Under the pieces are notes generated by a model. That model saw only the letters and a list, made by a program, of their open reading frames with translations. It ran no database searches and was not told the DNA's origin. From SZUA-22 sp963751695 (lineage in GTDB: Bacteria; Bacteroidota; Ignavibacteria; Ignavibacteriales; Melioribacteraceae): a stretch of DNA of 64,000 nucleotides. A program made the position numbers and the translations under genes. The stretch is taken from NCBI GenBank assembly GCA_963751695.1, contig CAVVVP010000003.1, positions 124,001-188,000 of the forward strand, written 5' to 3'. Each line of letters opens with the position of its first letter. The first letter of the stretch is position 1. Shown piece by piece: positions 8,841 to 17,680 of this stretch.

Positions 8841-9887
8841 TTATTTTTGCTCTTTTATCGAATACTCTCGGTCATCATGTGTGCTGTGGACCATAAACTC
8901 ACCAAGCAATCCAACTGAGAAGAACTGAACACCAACTACTATAAGCAATCCACCAAGTGCAAGAAGAGGTCTATTATATAATGGTGTTCCATTTATCCAC
9001 CAGTCATAAGATAAATATGCACTGATCAGAAAACCGACTAAAAATGCAGTTGCACCCATGAAACCAAATAAATGCATTGGTCTTTGAATATATCTTGTTG
9101 TAAAAATTACAGTTAGAAGGTCAACAAAGCCTTTGAAGAATCTAGAAATTCCAAACTTTGTGCTACCATATTTTCTTGGATGATGCTTCACAACAATTTC
9201 TGTAATTCTAAATCCTTGCCAGCCAGCAAGAACAGGAACATATCTATGAAGCTCTCCATAAATTTCCACACTCTTGACCACATCTTTTCTATAACCCTTT
9301 AATCCACAATTAAAATCATGAATTTTAATTCCACTCATTAGGCGGGTTATATAATTGAAAAACTTGGAAGAATGCTTCTTTATAAATGGGTCATGTCTAA
9401 CTTTTTTCCAACCAGAAACAAGATCGTAACCTTCATCGAGTTTTACTAATAAGTTAACTATTTCAGCTGGATCGTCCTGTAGGTCAGCATCCATTGTTAT
9501 AACTGCATCCCCAGAAACATTTTTAAAACCAAGCTGCAAAGCAGCAGATTTGCCGTAATTTTTCCGAAAACTTATGAATTTAATTTTATTATCAGTTTTT
9601 GCATACTCTTTTATTATTTTTAGGGAATCATCACTGCTGCCATCATCCACAAACATTATCTCATACTGGATATCAATCTTTTTGACTGCATTTCTTATTT
9701 CAGCAATTAATGGTCTAAGAGATTCTTCTTCATTATATAGTGGAACTAAGATTGACACTTTTTTAAATGAAAAGCGTTTTAGATTAGTTTTGTTGTTGTA
9801 ATATTTTTTCCCAGGACGTTTATAAAATTTTTTCTTAGGTTTATCAGTACTTACTGATTCTGTTTTAACTTGGTTTTCGTTCGTCAC
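8841..9887 (-). CDS. DPM1/ArnC-like family 2 glycosyltransferase with C-terminal membrane helices
   Basis: The protein is 348 residues and starts with GTG. Residues 1-43 form a Lys-rich, low-complexity cytoplasmic tail. The GT2 domain follows, with VPLYNEEES (48-56), FVDDGSSDDS (79-88) and the metal-binding DADLQDDP (133-140). Two transmembrane helices near residues 270-330 anchor it. This layout matches polyprenyl-phosphate sugar transferases (GtrB/ArnC/DPM1 type), which make the donors used by GT-C enzymes outside the membrane. That fits the YfhO-like protein in the same operon. The gene heads the operon, and a TTG-N20-TAATTTTA promoter candidate lies just upstream. Confidence 0.88.
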   Translation of the reverse strand: MTNENQVKTESVSTDKPKKKFYKRPGKKYYNNKTNLKRFSFKKVSILVPLYNEEESLRPLIAEIRNAVKKIDIQYEIMFVDDGSSDDSLKIIKEYAKTDNKIKFISFRKNYGKSAALQLGFKNVSGDAVITMDADLQDDPAEIVNLLVKLDEGYDLVSGWKKVRHDPFIKKHSSKFFNYITRLMSGIKIHDFNCGLKGYRKDVVKSVEIYGELHRYVPVLAGWQGFRITEIVVKHHPRKYGSTKFGISRFFKGFVDLLTVIFTTRYIQRPMHLFGFMGATAFLVGFLISAYLSYDWWINGTPLYNRPLLALGGLLIVVGVQFFSVGLLGEFMVHSTHDDREYSIKEQK

Positions 9888-9917
9888 AAATTCATCTTTA
9901 TTATTTATATTAAAAGT

Positions 9918-9948
9918 TAAAATTAATCTAATATATGGCTAAAATCAA
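9918..9948 (-). promoter_or_regulatory. candidate Bacteroidota-type promoter for the polysaccharide operon
   Basis: On the minus strand, TTG (9948-9946) is followed after exactly 20 bases by TAATTTTA (9925-9918), matching TTG-N20-TAnnTTTR. It lies about 30 bases before the GTG of the GT2 gene. The consensus is known for the primary sigma factor of Bacteroidota; its use here is inferred. The sequence is AT-rich, so a chance match is possible. Confidence 0.35.
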
Positions 9949-9999
9949 TTTAAAGCCGTGTAATTATTCACCGCTTTGAATGTAAAAAAAAGTATTTTT

Positions 10000-10308
10000 A
10001 TGGGTAGAATTGTTTATTGGGGATTGATTAGAACACTAATTACCATAGTTCTGCTATGGATAAGTTATGAATATTTCTATAATCAGTATTGGTGGATTAT
10101 AGCATCAATAGCTGTATATATTTTTGTGATTCATCCAATCGTTTCACAATACCAGTCATTTACAGAAGAAAATAAAAACGTAATGGTTGACTCACTCTGC
10201 TCTAAGTGCAAGCACTTTAGCGAGACAGCTGTTCTTTGCATCAAATATGATAAACATCCAACTGAAGATTTCATCCCATGCGAAGGAAAAGATTGGGAAC
10301 CAAATTAG
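10000..10308 (+). CDS. small membrane protein with a four-cysteine C-terminal motif
   Basis: Starting at the ATG this is 102 residues; a TTG at 9976 would add eight residues. Two hydrophobic segments (about 5-22 and 31-50) form a hairpin, followed by a soluble tail with CSKCKHF (Cys67, Cys70), Cys80 and Cys94 in the pattern CxxC-x9-C-x13-C. The pattern could hold zinc or an iron-sulfur cluster and places that site next to the membrane. I do not recognise a named family. The gene stands alone between the divergent glycosyltransferase operon and the DUF3078 gene. No strong ribosome binding site is seen for either start. Confidence 0.6.
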   Translation: MGRIVYWGLIRTLITIVLLWISYEYFYNQYWWIIASIAVYIFVIHPIVSQYQSFTEENKNVMVDSLCSKCKHFSETAVLCIKYDKHPTEDFIPCEGKDWEPN

Positions 10309-10411
10309 TATTATTTAATTTGGACTAGTTCTCCATTTTGCAAGATAATTATTCAAGAATTCAATAAATTTAGAGCATTAAATATTTAATTTCTAACATT
10401 TAGAGGATATA

Positions 10412-11260
10412 ATGAAAAAAATAGTAATACTCATATTTCTATTTAGCTTTGTCAATTTAGTTTCTGCACAAGATGAAGCTGACAGTACTTTAAATATGTG
10501 GGTTCCTTCCTTGTTGGCATCTGCAAATCTAAGTCAGATTGCCTTTCAAGATTGGTCAAAGGGTGGTGAAAGTTCTTTCTCATTTGTACTCGGTGCTGAC
10601 TGGCTTATGAACTATAAATCTGAAAATTGGTCATTTAAAAATCAATTAAAGGGAGAATGGGGTCAATCAAAAACAGGTACTGATATTAAAAAAATAACCG
10701 CTAACAATGCTTTTAACGAAACAGTTTACATGTACGATCCCGGCTGGTTATTTAAACCGTACGCGAGTAATTTGATACGAACTCCGATATCTGAAGGTTT
10801 TAATTACAGTGAAGAAGATAAAGAGCAAATTGTCGCTTTTTTTGATCCCGGATATGTAACACAAAGTATTGGTTTTGCTTATGACGAGTCCGATGTAATC
10901 AAAACCAGATTAGGTGTTGCTTTTGAAGAAAGCTTTGCCAATAAATTTGCTGCCCAATATACAGATGATTCTGAAACATCCGAACTTGAAAAGTTTAAGT
11001 TCGAAACTGGTCTTGAAAGCATGACAGATTTAAAGCTACAGATTGACGATAATGTGGTATTTAACAGTAAACTAAGACTTTTTTCTGGTTTTAATCGCAT
11101 GACAGTATGGGATGTGGCTTGGGATAACACATTTACAGCTGAAGTGAACACGTGGTTAAATGTAAATCTAAGATATATTTTGGTTTATAAGCAAAGTGAG
11201 TCATTAAGGACTCAGATGCAAGAAGCTCTCCAAGTTGGAATTGTATATAATATATTCTAA
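10412..11260 (+). CDS. DUF3078 domain-containing outer-membrane-type protein
   Basis: The 282-residue protein has a signal peptide (MKKIVILIFLFSFVNLVSAQ, cleavage after about residue 20). Alternating beta-strand sequence follows, with many aromatic residues, ending in a final strand with terminal Phe (VGIVYNIF), as in outer-membrane beta barrels. The early motif FQDWSKGGESSFSF and the later WSFKNQLKGEWGQSK are typical of DUF3078, a family common in Bacteroidota and relatives with no established function. The ribosome binding site AGAGGATATA precedes the ATG closely. A complex hairpin follows the stop. It probably sits in the outer membrane; its role is unknown. Confidence 0.82.
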   Translation: MKKIVILIFLFSFVNLVSAQDEADSTLNMWVPSLLASANLSQIAFQDWSKGGESSFSFVLGADWLMNYKSENWSFKNQLKGEWGQSKTGTDIKKITANNAFNETVYMYDPGWLFKPYASNLIRTPISEGFNYSEEDKEQIVAFFDPGYVTQSIGFAYDESDVIKTRLGVAFEESFANKFAAQYTDDSETSELEKFKFETGLESMTDLKLQIDDNVVFNSKLRLFSGFNRMTVWDVAWDNTFTAEVNTWLNVNLRYILVYKQSESLRTQMQEALQVGIVYNIF

Positions 11261-11270
11261 ATTATATTGA

Positions 11271-11319
11271 TGTCTCTTCTCCAATTCCGAAACATGAAAT
11301 TGGATTTGAAGGAGAGACA
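11271..11319 (+). terminator. imperfect stem-loop after the DUF3078 gene
   Basis: TGTCTCT (11271-11277) pairs with AGAGACA (11313-11319), and an inner CCAATT (11281-11286) pairs with AATTGG (11298-11303). It is followed by TTTTG. The stem is interrupted and the T run is short, so it could be a weak terminator or an mRNA-stabilising structure. Confidence 0.4.
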
Positions 11320-11418
11320 TTTTGTATTCCAATCCATCCTATCCCTTTTTACAATTCAAAAATCTAAACATTCAACATTTTTTATTAACTTCATAAGTTC
11401 AAAATCTAAAAATATAAA

Positions 11419-14199
11419 ATGGTTAAATCGAAGAAGAAAGCATCAAATAAAACTCTAATCGTAAAAGGTGCTAGGCAACACAACCTAAAGAATATTGACC
11501 TCGAACTTAATCGAAATCAATTGATTGTGGTTACTGGTGTCAGCGGAAGCGGAAAATCATCTCTGGTCTTCGATACGATATATGCAGAAGGACAGAGAAG
11601 ATATGTTGAATCCCTTTCTTCATATGCTCGTCAATTTCTGGAGCGTATGAGCAAACCTGATGTCGATTACATATATGGAATAAGCCCGGCAGTGGCAATC
11701 GAACAGAAGCGAGGAGCAAGAAATCCACGTTCAACTGTCGGGACAAACACAGAAAATTATGATTATATGCGTCTTCTCTACGCTAAAGTTGGAAAAACGA
11801 TCTGCTTTGATTGCGGCAAAGTCGTTAAAAAAGATACTGTGAAAACAGTAACTGATTGGCTAAATGAGCAGAAAAATAATTCGAAATTTTATATTGGGTT
11901 TCCAATCCACTCCCACGAAGGAAGGACTGTAAAAGACGAACTTGATCTACTTAAAAAACGAGGATTTTTCAGAGTTTTCAACAAAGGCAAATTACTTGAT
12001 CTGAATGAGTTAAAATCCATTCCAAGATCTAAAAAAAACTTGATTGTTGTAGTTGAAAGATTCAAGATCAAGTACGGGAAAATGCGTGAATTGCTTGCTG
12101 ATACTATCGAAATTACTTTCAAAGAAGGTGAAGGAAGACTTGCTATTATAAATTCAGAAGAGAATTCTGTTTTCAATTTCACTCAATTCTATGAATGCTG
12201 TGGTATTCGGTATGAGGAACCTGAACCTAGATTCTTTTCCTTCAATAATCCATTTGGAGCATGCCCAGTCTGTGAAGGTTTTGGAAAAACAATGGGCTTT
12301 GATCAGGATCTAATTATTCCAAATCCAAAACTAACTTTATTAGAAGGAGCCATTGCTCCTTGGAGAACAGTAAAATACAGTAAATATCTTCGTGACTTGG
12401 TAAGAGTTGCCCCAGATTATAAAATTCCATTAAATGTACCATTTGAGAAACTTACTTCCGATCAAGTTGAATTAGTTTACAAAGGAAATAAGGGATTTGC
12501 AGGAATCGAAAAGTACTTTTCAAAGCTTGAAAAAAAAACATATAAAATGCATATCCGTATTTTGCTAAGCAAATATAGAGGTTATACAACATGCACAGCC
12601 TGTAAAGGATCAAGACTTAGACGTGAAGCACTTCAAGTTTTAATTGCTGACCATTCAATTCACGATATAGTAATGATGTCGATTGCCAAAGCGAGTGACT
12701 TTTTCAAGTCAGTTCAATTAAGCGAGTATGAAAACAACGTTGCTGGAAAAGTATTAGAGGAAATTATTAAACGATTATCATTTCTTAACGAAGTGGGATT
12801 AGGGTACTTAACTCTGGATCGGTTGAGCAGTACTCTCTCTGGTGGTGAATCTCAAAGGATCAATTTAGCAACATCGTTAGGGTCAGCATTGATGGGGACA
12901 CTCTATGTGCTTGATGAACCAAGTATTGGTCTTCATCCTAGAGACAATTCGAGATTGATTAAGATATTAAAATCACTCCGTGATATTGGAAATACAGTAA
13001 TTGTTGTTGAGCATGATTCAGAAATGATGAAAGAGTCTGATATAATCGTTGATATCGGCCCTGCTGCTGGAATTCATGGTGGTGAGATTATTTTTAAAGG
13101 CGATTATAACTCGATTCAAAAAGATAGAAAGTCATTGACAGGAAAGTATCTATCTAAAAAACTAAATATCCCAATTCCACGAGAACGAAATATCAAAGAA
13201 GGGAATTCTATTCAAATTTTTGGAGCATCTGAGAATAATTTAAAACATCTTAATGTTGAGATACCTCTAAATAAATTTGTTGTTATAACTGGAGTCAGTG
13301 GTTCGGGGAAAAGCACACTAATCCATGATGTCCTTTTCGGAGGAATTTATAAATCCTTTGGTGGTAATGTTAAAAACATTGGAAAGCATTTAGAAATCAT
13401 AGGTAAAAAGCATCTGCATGATATTGAAATTGTCGATCAAACCCCGATTGGCAAATCTCCACGATCAAATCCTATTAGTTATGTTAAAGGATATGAACAT
13501 ATTCGTACACTTTTTGCGTCAACTCCTCAAGCAAGATCAAGAGGTTATAAACCAGGATATTTTTCATTTAATGTTCAAGGTGGTCGCTGCGAAACATGCC
13601 AGGGTGATGGTTTTGTAAAAATTGAAATGCAATTCTTGGCTGATCTTTATCTCGAATGCGAAACTTGCAGCGGAACTCGATTTAAAAAAGATGCGAGGGA
13701 AATTACCTTCCGTGGGAAGAATATTGTTGAAGTTTTAAATCTGACAGTAGATGAAGCAGTTGAATATTTTGAGAACCAAAGTAAAATTTTAAGTTTTTTG
13801 GAAGTATTATCACAAGTTGGATTAGGATATATAAAACTTGGCCAACCTTCTAATACACTCTCTGGCGGTGAAGCCCAAAGAATAAAACTTGCAAAGCACT
13901 TATCAGTTCAGAAAGAGAAACATCACACATTATTTATATTCGATGAACCAACAACAGGATTGCATTTTCATGATATTGCAAAACTACTTGACAGTTTTTA
14001 TCTCTTGCTTGAGAAAAACAACTCCGTTGTAATTATTGAGCACAACCTAGATATTATAAAATGTGCTGACCATGTTATTGATCTTGGGCCTGAGGCTGGT
14101 GATGGTGGAGGTGAAATTGTTGGAGTAGGTACTCCAGAAGAAATTGCAAAGAATAAAAATTCTCACACTGGAAGATATCTGAAAGAATATCTGAATTAA
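11419..14199 (+). CDS. uvrA: excinuclease ABC subunit A
   Basis: UvrA is the damage-recognition ATPase of nucleotide excision repair and loads UvrB onto DNA. The 926-residue length is normal. Two ABC modules are visible: the first Walker A GVSGSGKSS near residue 41 with signature LSGGESQR, and the second Walker A GVSGSGKST with LSGGEAQR and FIFDEPTTGLH. Zinc modules are formed by the CPVCEGFG and CTACKGSR pair and by the CETCQGDGF and CETCSGTRF pair. The ATG at 11419 gives a short basic N-terminus before TLIVKGARQHNLKNI, the usual family start. It is transcribed alone and converges on the GHL10 gene with only four bases between their stops. Confidence 0.97.
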   Translation: MVKSKKKASNKTLIVKGARQHNLKNIDLELNRNQLIVVTGVSGSGKSSLVFDTIYAEGQRRYVESLSSYARQFLERMSKPDVDYIYGISPAVAIEQKRGARNPRSTVGTNTENYDYMRLLYAKVGKTICFDCGKVVKKDTVKTVTDWLNEQKNNSKFYIGFPIHSHEGRTVKDELDLLKKRGFFRVFNKGKLLDLNELKSIPRSKKNLIVVVERFKIKYGKMRELLADTIEITFKEGEGRLAIINSEENSVFNFTQFYECCGIRYEEPEPRFFSFNNPFGACPVCEGFGKTMGFDQDLIIPNPKLTLLEGAIAPWRTVKYSKYLRDLVRVAPDYKIPLNVPFEKLTSDQVELVYKGNKGFAGIEKYFSKLEKKTYKMHIRILLSKYRGYTTCTACKGSRLRREALQVLIADHSIHDIVMMSIAKASDFFKSVQLSEYENNVAGKVLEEIIKRLSFLNEVGLGYLTLDRLSSTLSGGESQRINLATSLGSALMGTLYVLDEPSIGLHPRDNSRLIKILKSLRDIGNTVIVVEHDSEMMKESDIIVDIGPAAGIHGGEIIFKGDYNSIQKDRKSLTGKYLSKKLNIPIPRERNIKEGNSIQIFGASENNLKHLNVEIPLNKFVVITGVSGSGKSTLIHDVLFGGIYKSFGGNVKNIGKHLEIIGKKHLHDIEIVDQTPIGKSPRSNPISYVKGYEHIRTLFASTPQARSRGYKPGYFSFNVQGGRCETCQGDGFVKIEMQFLADLYLECETCSGTRFKKDAREITFRGKNIVEVLNLTVDEAVEYFENQSKILSFLEVLSQVGLGYIKLGQPSNTLSGGEAQRIKLAKHLSVQKEKHHTLFIFDEPTTGLHFHDIAKLLDSFYLLLEKNNSVVIIEHNLDIIKCADHVIDLGPEAGDGGGEIVGVGTPEEIAKNKNSHTGRYLKEYLN

Positions 14200-14203
14200 C
14201 CAA

Positions 14204-15904
14204 TTACTTCTTGAGTTGCACAATTCTTCCTGAGTTTGAGTATTCAATACTCACGTCATTATAATCCAAAAACTCACCAGATATTTCAATGGAATTTAAT
14301 CCAGGGTTTAACTTATGTGAACCTAAATCAATATTTCTGTTATTTTCGAATGCAATAATATTAATCAGATCTTCATTTTGAGAATCTAGAATTAAATGAT
14401 ATTTACCTTTCAATTTTGCAATTATTGGATCATCAAATTTAGCTAGCCCTCTGCATTGTATTTCAAGTTCAGGAACTTTCCAATTAGTTACTTCTGAACT
14501 TTCCCTTTCATTCCATAATCTATCAATGCTTTTAACAGTATAAGAATAAACTACTCTATCAATTTCTGAAATCGGGATGGTTGTTGAAGATATATCACTA
14601 TCTACTACTTTAATTAATTTCCAATTTTCTACGTAACCAATTATTGATTTTTCATAAATTGATATATAACCTGAATGGTTGCATATAACTTCTTCGTATC
14701 TCCAACTTAATATCAACTTATCAAAAGTGCTACTAAGAGATAAACTTGTTGTGAGAGTTGGTAGCTGGTAGTCGGTGTTTATCCATGGCATTCTCTTGGG
14801 TAAAGCTTTTTGGGGGAATGATGCTATTTGCAAATCTTTCAAGTGTTTGTATCTGTAAAAAGCTATACCATCAGAAGTGCTAGAGCGAGTAATTTCGATT
14901 TGCTGATCTATTTCATTGCCTACTCCTTCTCGATATGCAGCTAATCCGATCACAACACTTTTTCCAAATGATTGATTGGTCCAGTCTTTGACAAGAATGG
15001 GAAATTGTGGATTGTCCTTTATATTCCAGTATATTTGAGGCACAGCGTAATCTATGTATCCCTCCTCAAGCCAATGTCGGGAGTCTTGAAATACCTCACT
15101 GAATCCTTGCAAACCTCGGGCTTCTGCCAAGTTTTGATAAATCCCTATTGGTGTAACACCAAGCTTTATCATGGGCTTTGTCTTTTTTATTTTTTCACTT
15201 AATGCAGCAATAAATGAGTTGATATTCTCTCTTCGCCATTCGTCTATATCTTTCCCATGTCCATAAATGTTATACGAATCTTCATCATCTATTGGTACTT
15301 GAGGATAGCGAATGAAATCCAGTTGTACTCCATCAATATCATAATTTTCAACAAGTTCATCTATAACTTCAACTAGATATTTTCTAACCTCGGGCAAACC
15401 GGGATTCACCCAAAGCGAGTATCCCTCTGCTTCTTCTTTTCTGTATACCCAATAAGAATGCTTGCTCGCAACATGTTTAGAGTGTTCAAGAATCGAGATA
15501 TCGCTTGTATTAAAACAACGCATTGTGTTTATCCATGCATGTATCTCTAATCCCCTTTTATGTGCTTCGGTTATAGCAAACTCTAATGGATCATAGTCTC
15601 CCATTACATCAACCTGGCCGGTTATATATGGAGAAAATGGCTCAAATGAACTCCTATACAAAGTGCTGCCATTGCTTCGAACTTGGAAATAAACTGTGTT
15701 GAGGTTCTTGCGCTCAATATCATCAAGAATTTCAAGAAGGGATCTCTTTTGTTCTTCTTCGTTGAAAGTTGGTGGTGGCCAATCTAGACGGTAGTTGGTT
15801 GAAAGCCAGACCGCTCTGGTTTCTCTTTGCAACTGGGTATAACTATTCTTTGGGATCAGAAATATGATTGTGATTAAGATTAAGAATTGATGGAAAACAT
15901 TCAT
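14204..15904 (-). CDS. GHL10 (DUF187) family glycoside hydrolase-like secreted protein
   Basis: The 566-residue protein has an N-terminal signal peptide (about residues 1-23). Then comes RETRAVWLSTNYRLDWPP, the hallmark start of glycosyl-hydrolase-like family 10, and a TIM-barrel-type body with NTVYFQVRSNGSTLYRS, IHAWINTMRCFN, GVQLDFIRYP and AVPQIYWNIKD. The C-terminal ~180 residues look like Ig/FN3-type beta domains ending in RIVQLKK. Related proteins such as YngK and DigH act on peptidoglycan glycan strands; DigH cleaves denuded glycans. A wall-related role is therefore plausible but not proven. The gene starts six bases after aroB and probably shares its transcript. Confidence 0.85.
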   Translation of the reverse strand: MNVFHQFLILITIIFLIPKNSYTQLQRETRAVWLSTNYRLDWPPPTFNEEEQKRSLLEILDDIERKNLNTVYFQVRSNGSTLYRSSFEPFSPYITGQVDVMGDYDPLEFAITEAHKRGLEIHAWINTMRCFNTSDISILEHSKHVASKHSYWVYRKEEAEGYSLWVNPGLPEVRKYLVEVIDELVENYDIDGVQLDFIRYPQVPIDDEDSYNIYGHGKDIDEWRRENINSFIAALSEKIKKTKPMIKLGVTPIGIYQNLAEARGLQGFSEVFQDSRHWLEEGYIDYAVPQIYWNIKDNPQFPILVKDWTNQSFGKSVVIGLAAYREGVGNEIDQQIEITRSSTSDGIAFYRYKHLKDLQIASFPQKALPKRMPWINTDYQLPTLTTSLSLSSTFDKLILSWRYEEVICNHSGYISIYEKSIIGYVENWKLIKVVDSDISSTTIPISEIDRVVYSYTVKSIDRLWNERESSEVTNWKVPELEIQCRGLAKFDDPIIAKLKGKYHLILDSQNEDLINIIAFENNRNIDLGSHKLNPGLNSIEISGEFLDYNDVSIEYSNSGRIVQLKK

Positions 15905-15910
15905 AGTAAG

Positions 15911-17008
15911 TTACTTGAAAATGGAGTTTCCACTCTTTACCGCAAAGATTATATCTCTATTATTTGCTTCAACATCAAATAATATATTGCCTATATCCTT
16001 TATCAGCACAAATTTAATCTTCCCATCTCTATTTTTTTTATCACGCTTCATAATTGTAATGCACTCTTTATAATCGACAGCCTCTATTCGTACTAAACGT
16101 TTTATTTGGTAAATCAAAGAAATTAGCTTATCAAATTTCTTCTGAGAGATTACGTTCAATCGTAAGGACAAATAAAGGGCACATGCAATTCCAATAATTA
16201 CTGCATGTCCATGCTTTATCTTGTGATTTTGTTCAACCTCAAATGCGTGTGCGAAAGTATGACCAAGATTAAGCATTTTCCTTGTGCCAATTTCTTTTTC
16301 ATCGCTTACAACCACATCACCTTTGAAGCGGACAGATTCTGTAATTATTTTTTCTATCACCTTTCGTTCTCTGTCGATGATTCCATTGATATTCTCGCTG
16401 ACATACTCATAAAAAACATCGTTCGTTAAGTAAGCATACTTTATTACCTCTCCCAGTCCGGATATCATTTCCTGACTTGGCAAAGTTTTAAATAGATTTG
16501 TGTTGATGAGAACAAACTTAGGTTGTTTAAATGCTCCGATAATATTTTTTGTGTGTTCAAAGTTTATTCCTGTCTTCCCACCGACTGAACTATCCACAGC
16601 TGCCAATAAGGTCGTTGGTACTTGAACATACTGAACACCCCTTGAGAATATAGCAGCAGCAAACCCAACAATATCACCAACGATGCCACCACCTATTGCG
16701 ACAAGCATACTGTCACGTCCATACTCATACTTTAGAAGTTCTCTTAATATCTTCTGAGTCGTATTAAATGTTTTTAATTTTTCAGTCGAATTAATAATTA
16801 TTAGGTTTGCTTTCCCTTTTGTAAGGCTCGTTTTTAGAAGCCTATCAATTTCTTCTTTCCAAAAGTTGTAAACATTCTTATCACAGACTATCAGAACATT
16901 TTTATTTAGTTTCAATTTATCGGAAATGACATTGAGTTTATCAAAGTTATTCAACCCGAGATAAACATCATAAGGTCTCTGGGCAATGGGGATATTAATC
17001 TTTTTCAT
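15911..17008 (-). CDS. aroB: 3-dehydroquinate synthase
   Basis: AroB converts DAHP to 3-dehydroquinate, the second step of the shikimate pathway, using NAD+ and a divalent metal. The 365-residue protein has the nucleotide-binding loop GGGIVGD (106-112), the segment PTTLLAAVDSSVGGKTGIN (131-149) and metal ligands in LGEVIKY, NLGHTFAHA and KHGHAV. All are intact. It overlaps aroK by four bases (ATGA), so the two pathway genes are translationally coupled even though they catalyse non-adjacent steps. The downstream GHL10 gene follows after six bases. Confidence 0.96.
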   Translation of the reverse strand: MKKINIPIAQRPYDVYLGLNNFDKLNVISDKLKLNKNVLIVCDKNVYNFWKEEIDRLLKTSLTKGKANLIIINSTEKLKTFNTTQKILRELLKYEYGRDSMLVAIGGGIVGDIVGFAAAIFSRGVQYVQVPTTLLAAVDSSVGGKTGINFEHTKNIIGAFKQPKFVLINTNLFKTLPSQEMISGLGEVIKYAYLTNDVFYEYVSENINGIIDRERKVIEKIITESVRFKGDVVVSDEKEIGTRKMLNLGHTFAHAFEVEQNHKIKHGHAVIIGIACALYLSLRLNVISQKKFDKLISLIYQIKRLVRIEAVDYKECITIMKRDKKNRDGKIKFVLIKDIGNILFDVEANNRDIIFAVKSGNSIFK

Positions 17009-17544
17009 ATATACTTTTTTAATATTTTCACTAAATTGTCTACTGTTATACCGATGCGAGTTTTATCTGTATCAATTGAAAAATCTGCTGCAGAATAATA
17101 GGGTTCCCTTTCTTTTTGCAATTCTTTAATTCTATGAATAAAATCCTCGGGTGTGGATTTATCTGAAAGTACTAAGTCGCGAAAGATAGGTCTATCAATT
17201 TTATTTTTTACTCTTTGGTATATCATTTCTGGTGAAGATTTGAGGTAGACGATCTTGCCAGTACTTTTCATCAATTCCAAATTATTCTTGTTTATTATTG
17301 TGCCTCCTCCAAGGGATAAGACAAGTGAATTTTCTTCAGAAAGCTCTAACAAGAATTCATGTTCTATCTTCCTAAAATATTCCTCGCCTTTTTGACTAAA
17401 GATCTCAACAATCGATATTCCTTCTTCTTTCTCAATTTCTTTATCTAGATCTTTGAAAGTCCATCCGATAACATTTGCCAGAATTGGGCCAATTGTGCTC
17501 TTTCCACTCGTCATAAAACCTGTTATATAAAGTCGTTCAATCAT
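17005..17544 (-). CDS. aroK: shikimate kinase
   Basis: Shikimate kinase phosphorylates shikimate at the 3-OH with ATP. The 179-residue length is normal. Walker A is GFMTSGKST (9-17), DLDKEIEKEEG is the shikimate/Mg-binding Asp region, FRKIEHEFL carries the substrate Arg, LSLGGGTI is the Gly-rich Walker B loop, and RPIFRDL is the lid region. It is the first gene of the aroK-aroB-GHL10 operon. The gene begins roughly 85 bases after the terminator of the upstream ppiD gene. Confidence 0.94.
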   Translation of the reverse strand: MIERLYITGFMTSGKSTIGPILANVIGWTFKDLDKEIEKEEGISIVEIFSQKGEEYFRKIEHEFLLELSEENSLVLSLGGGTIINKNNLELMKSTGKIVYLKSSPEMIYQRVKNKIDRPIFRDLVLSDKSTPEDFIHRIKELQKEREPYYSAADFSIDTDKTRIGITVDNLVKILKKYI

Positions 17545-17630
17545 CAGATGTATCGTAAAGTTAATTTTTTAAATTCACTTTCAATGATAAGCAATATTAA
17601 GAACTTTATAAATATTTGGATGTGATATAA

Positions 17631-17659
17631 AAAAAGCCGTGAAGAAATCACGGCTTTTT
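17631..17659 (-). terminator. intrinsic terminator after the ppiD-like gene
   Basis: A perfect 11-bp stem, AAAAAGCCGTG (17631-17641) with CACGGCTTTTT (17649-17659), surrounds a 7-base loop. Read on the minus strand it ends in a T run about 22 bases after the PpiD stop. Because the arm is A/T symmetrical it could also act on the plus strand. Confidence 0.85.
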
Positions 17660-17680
17660 GATACTAATTAATTTCAATTT

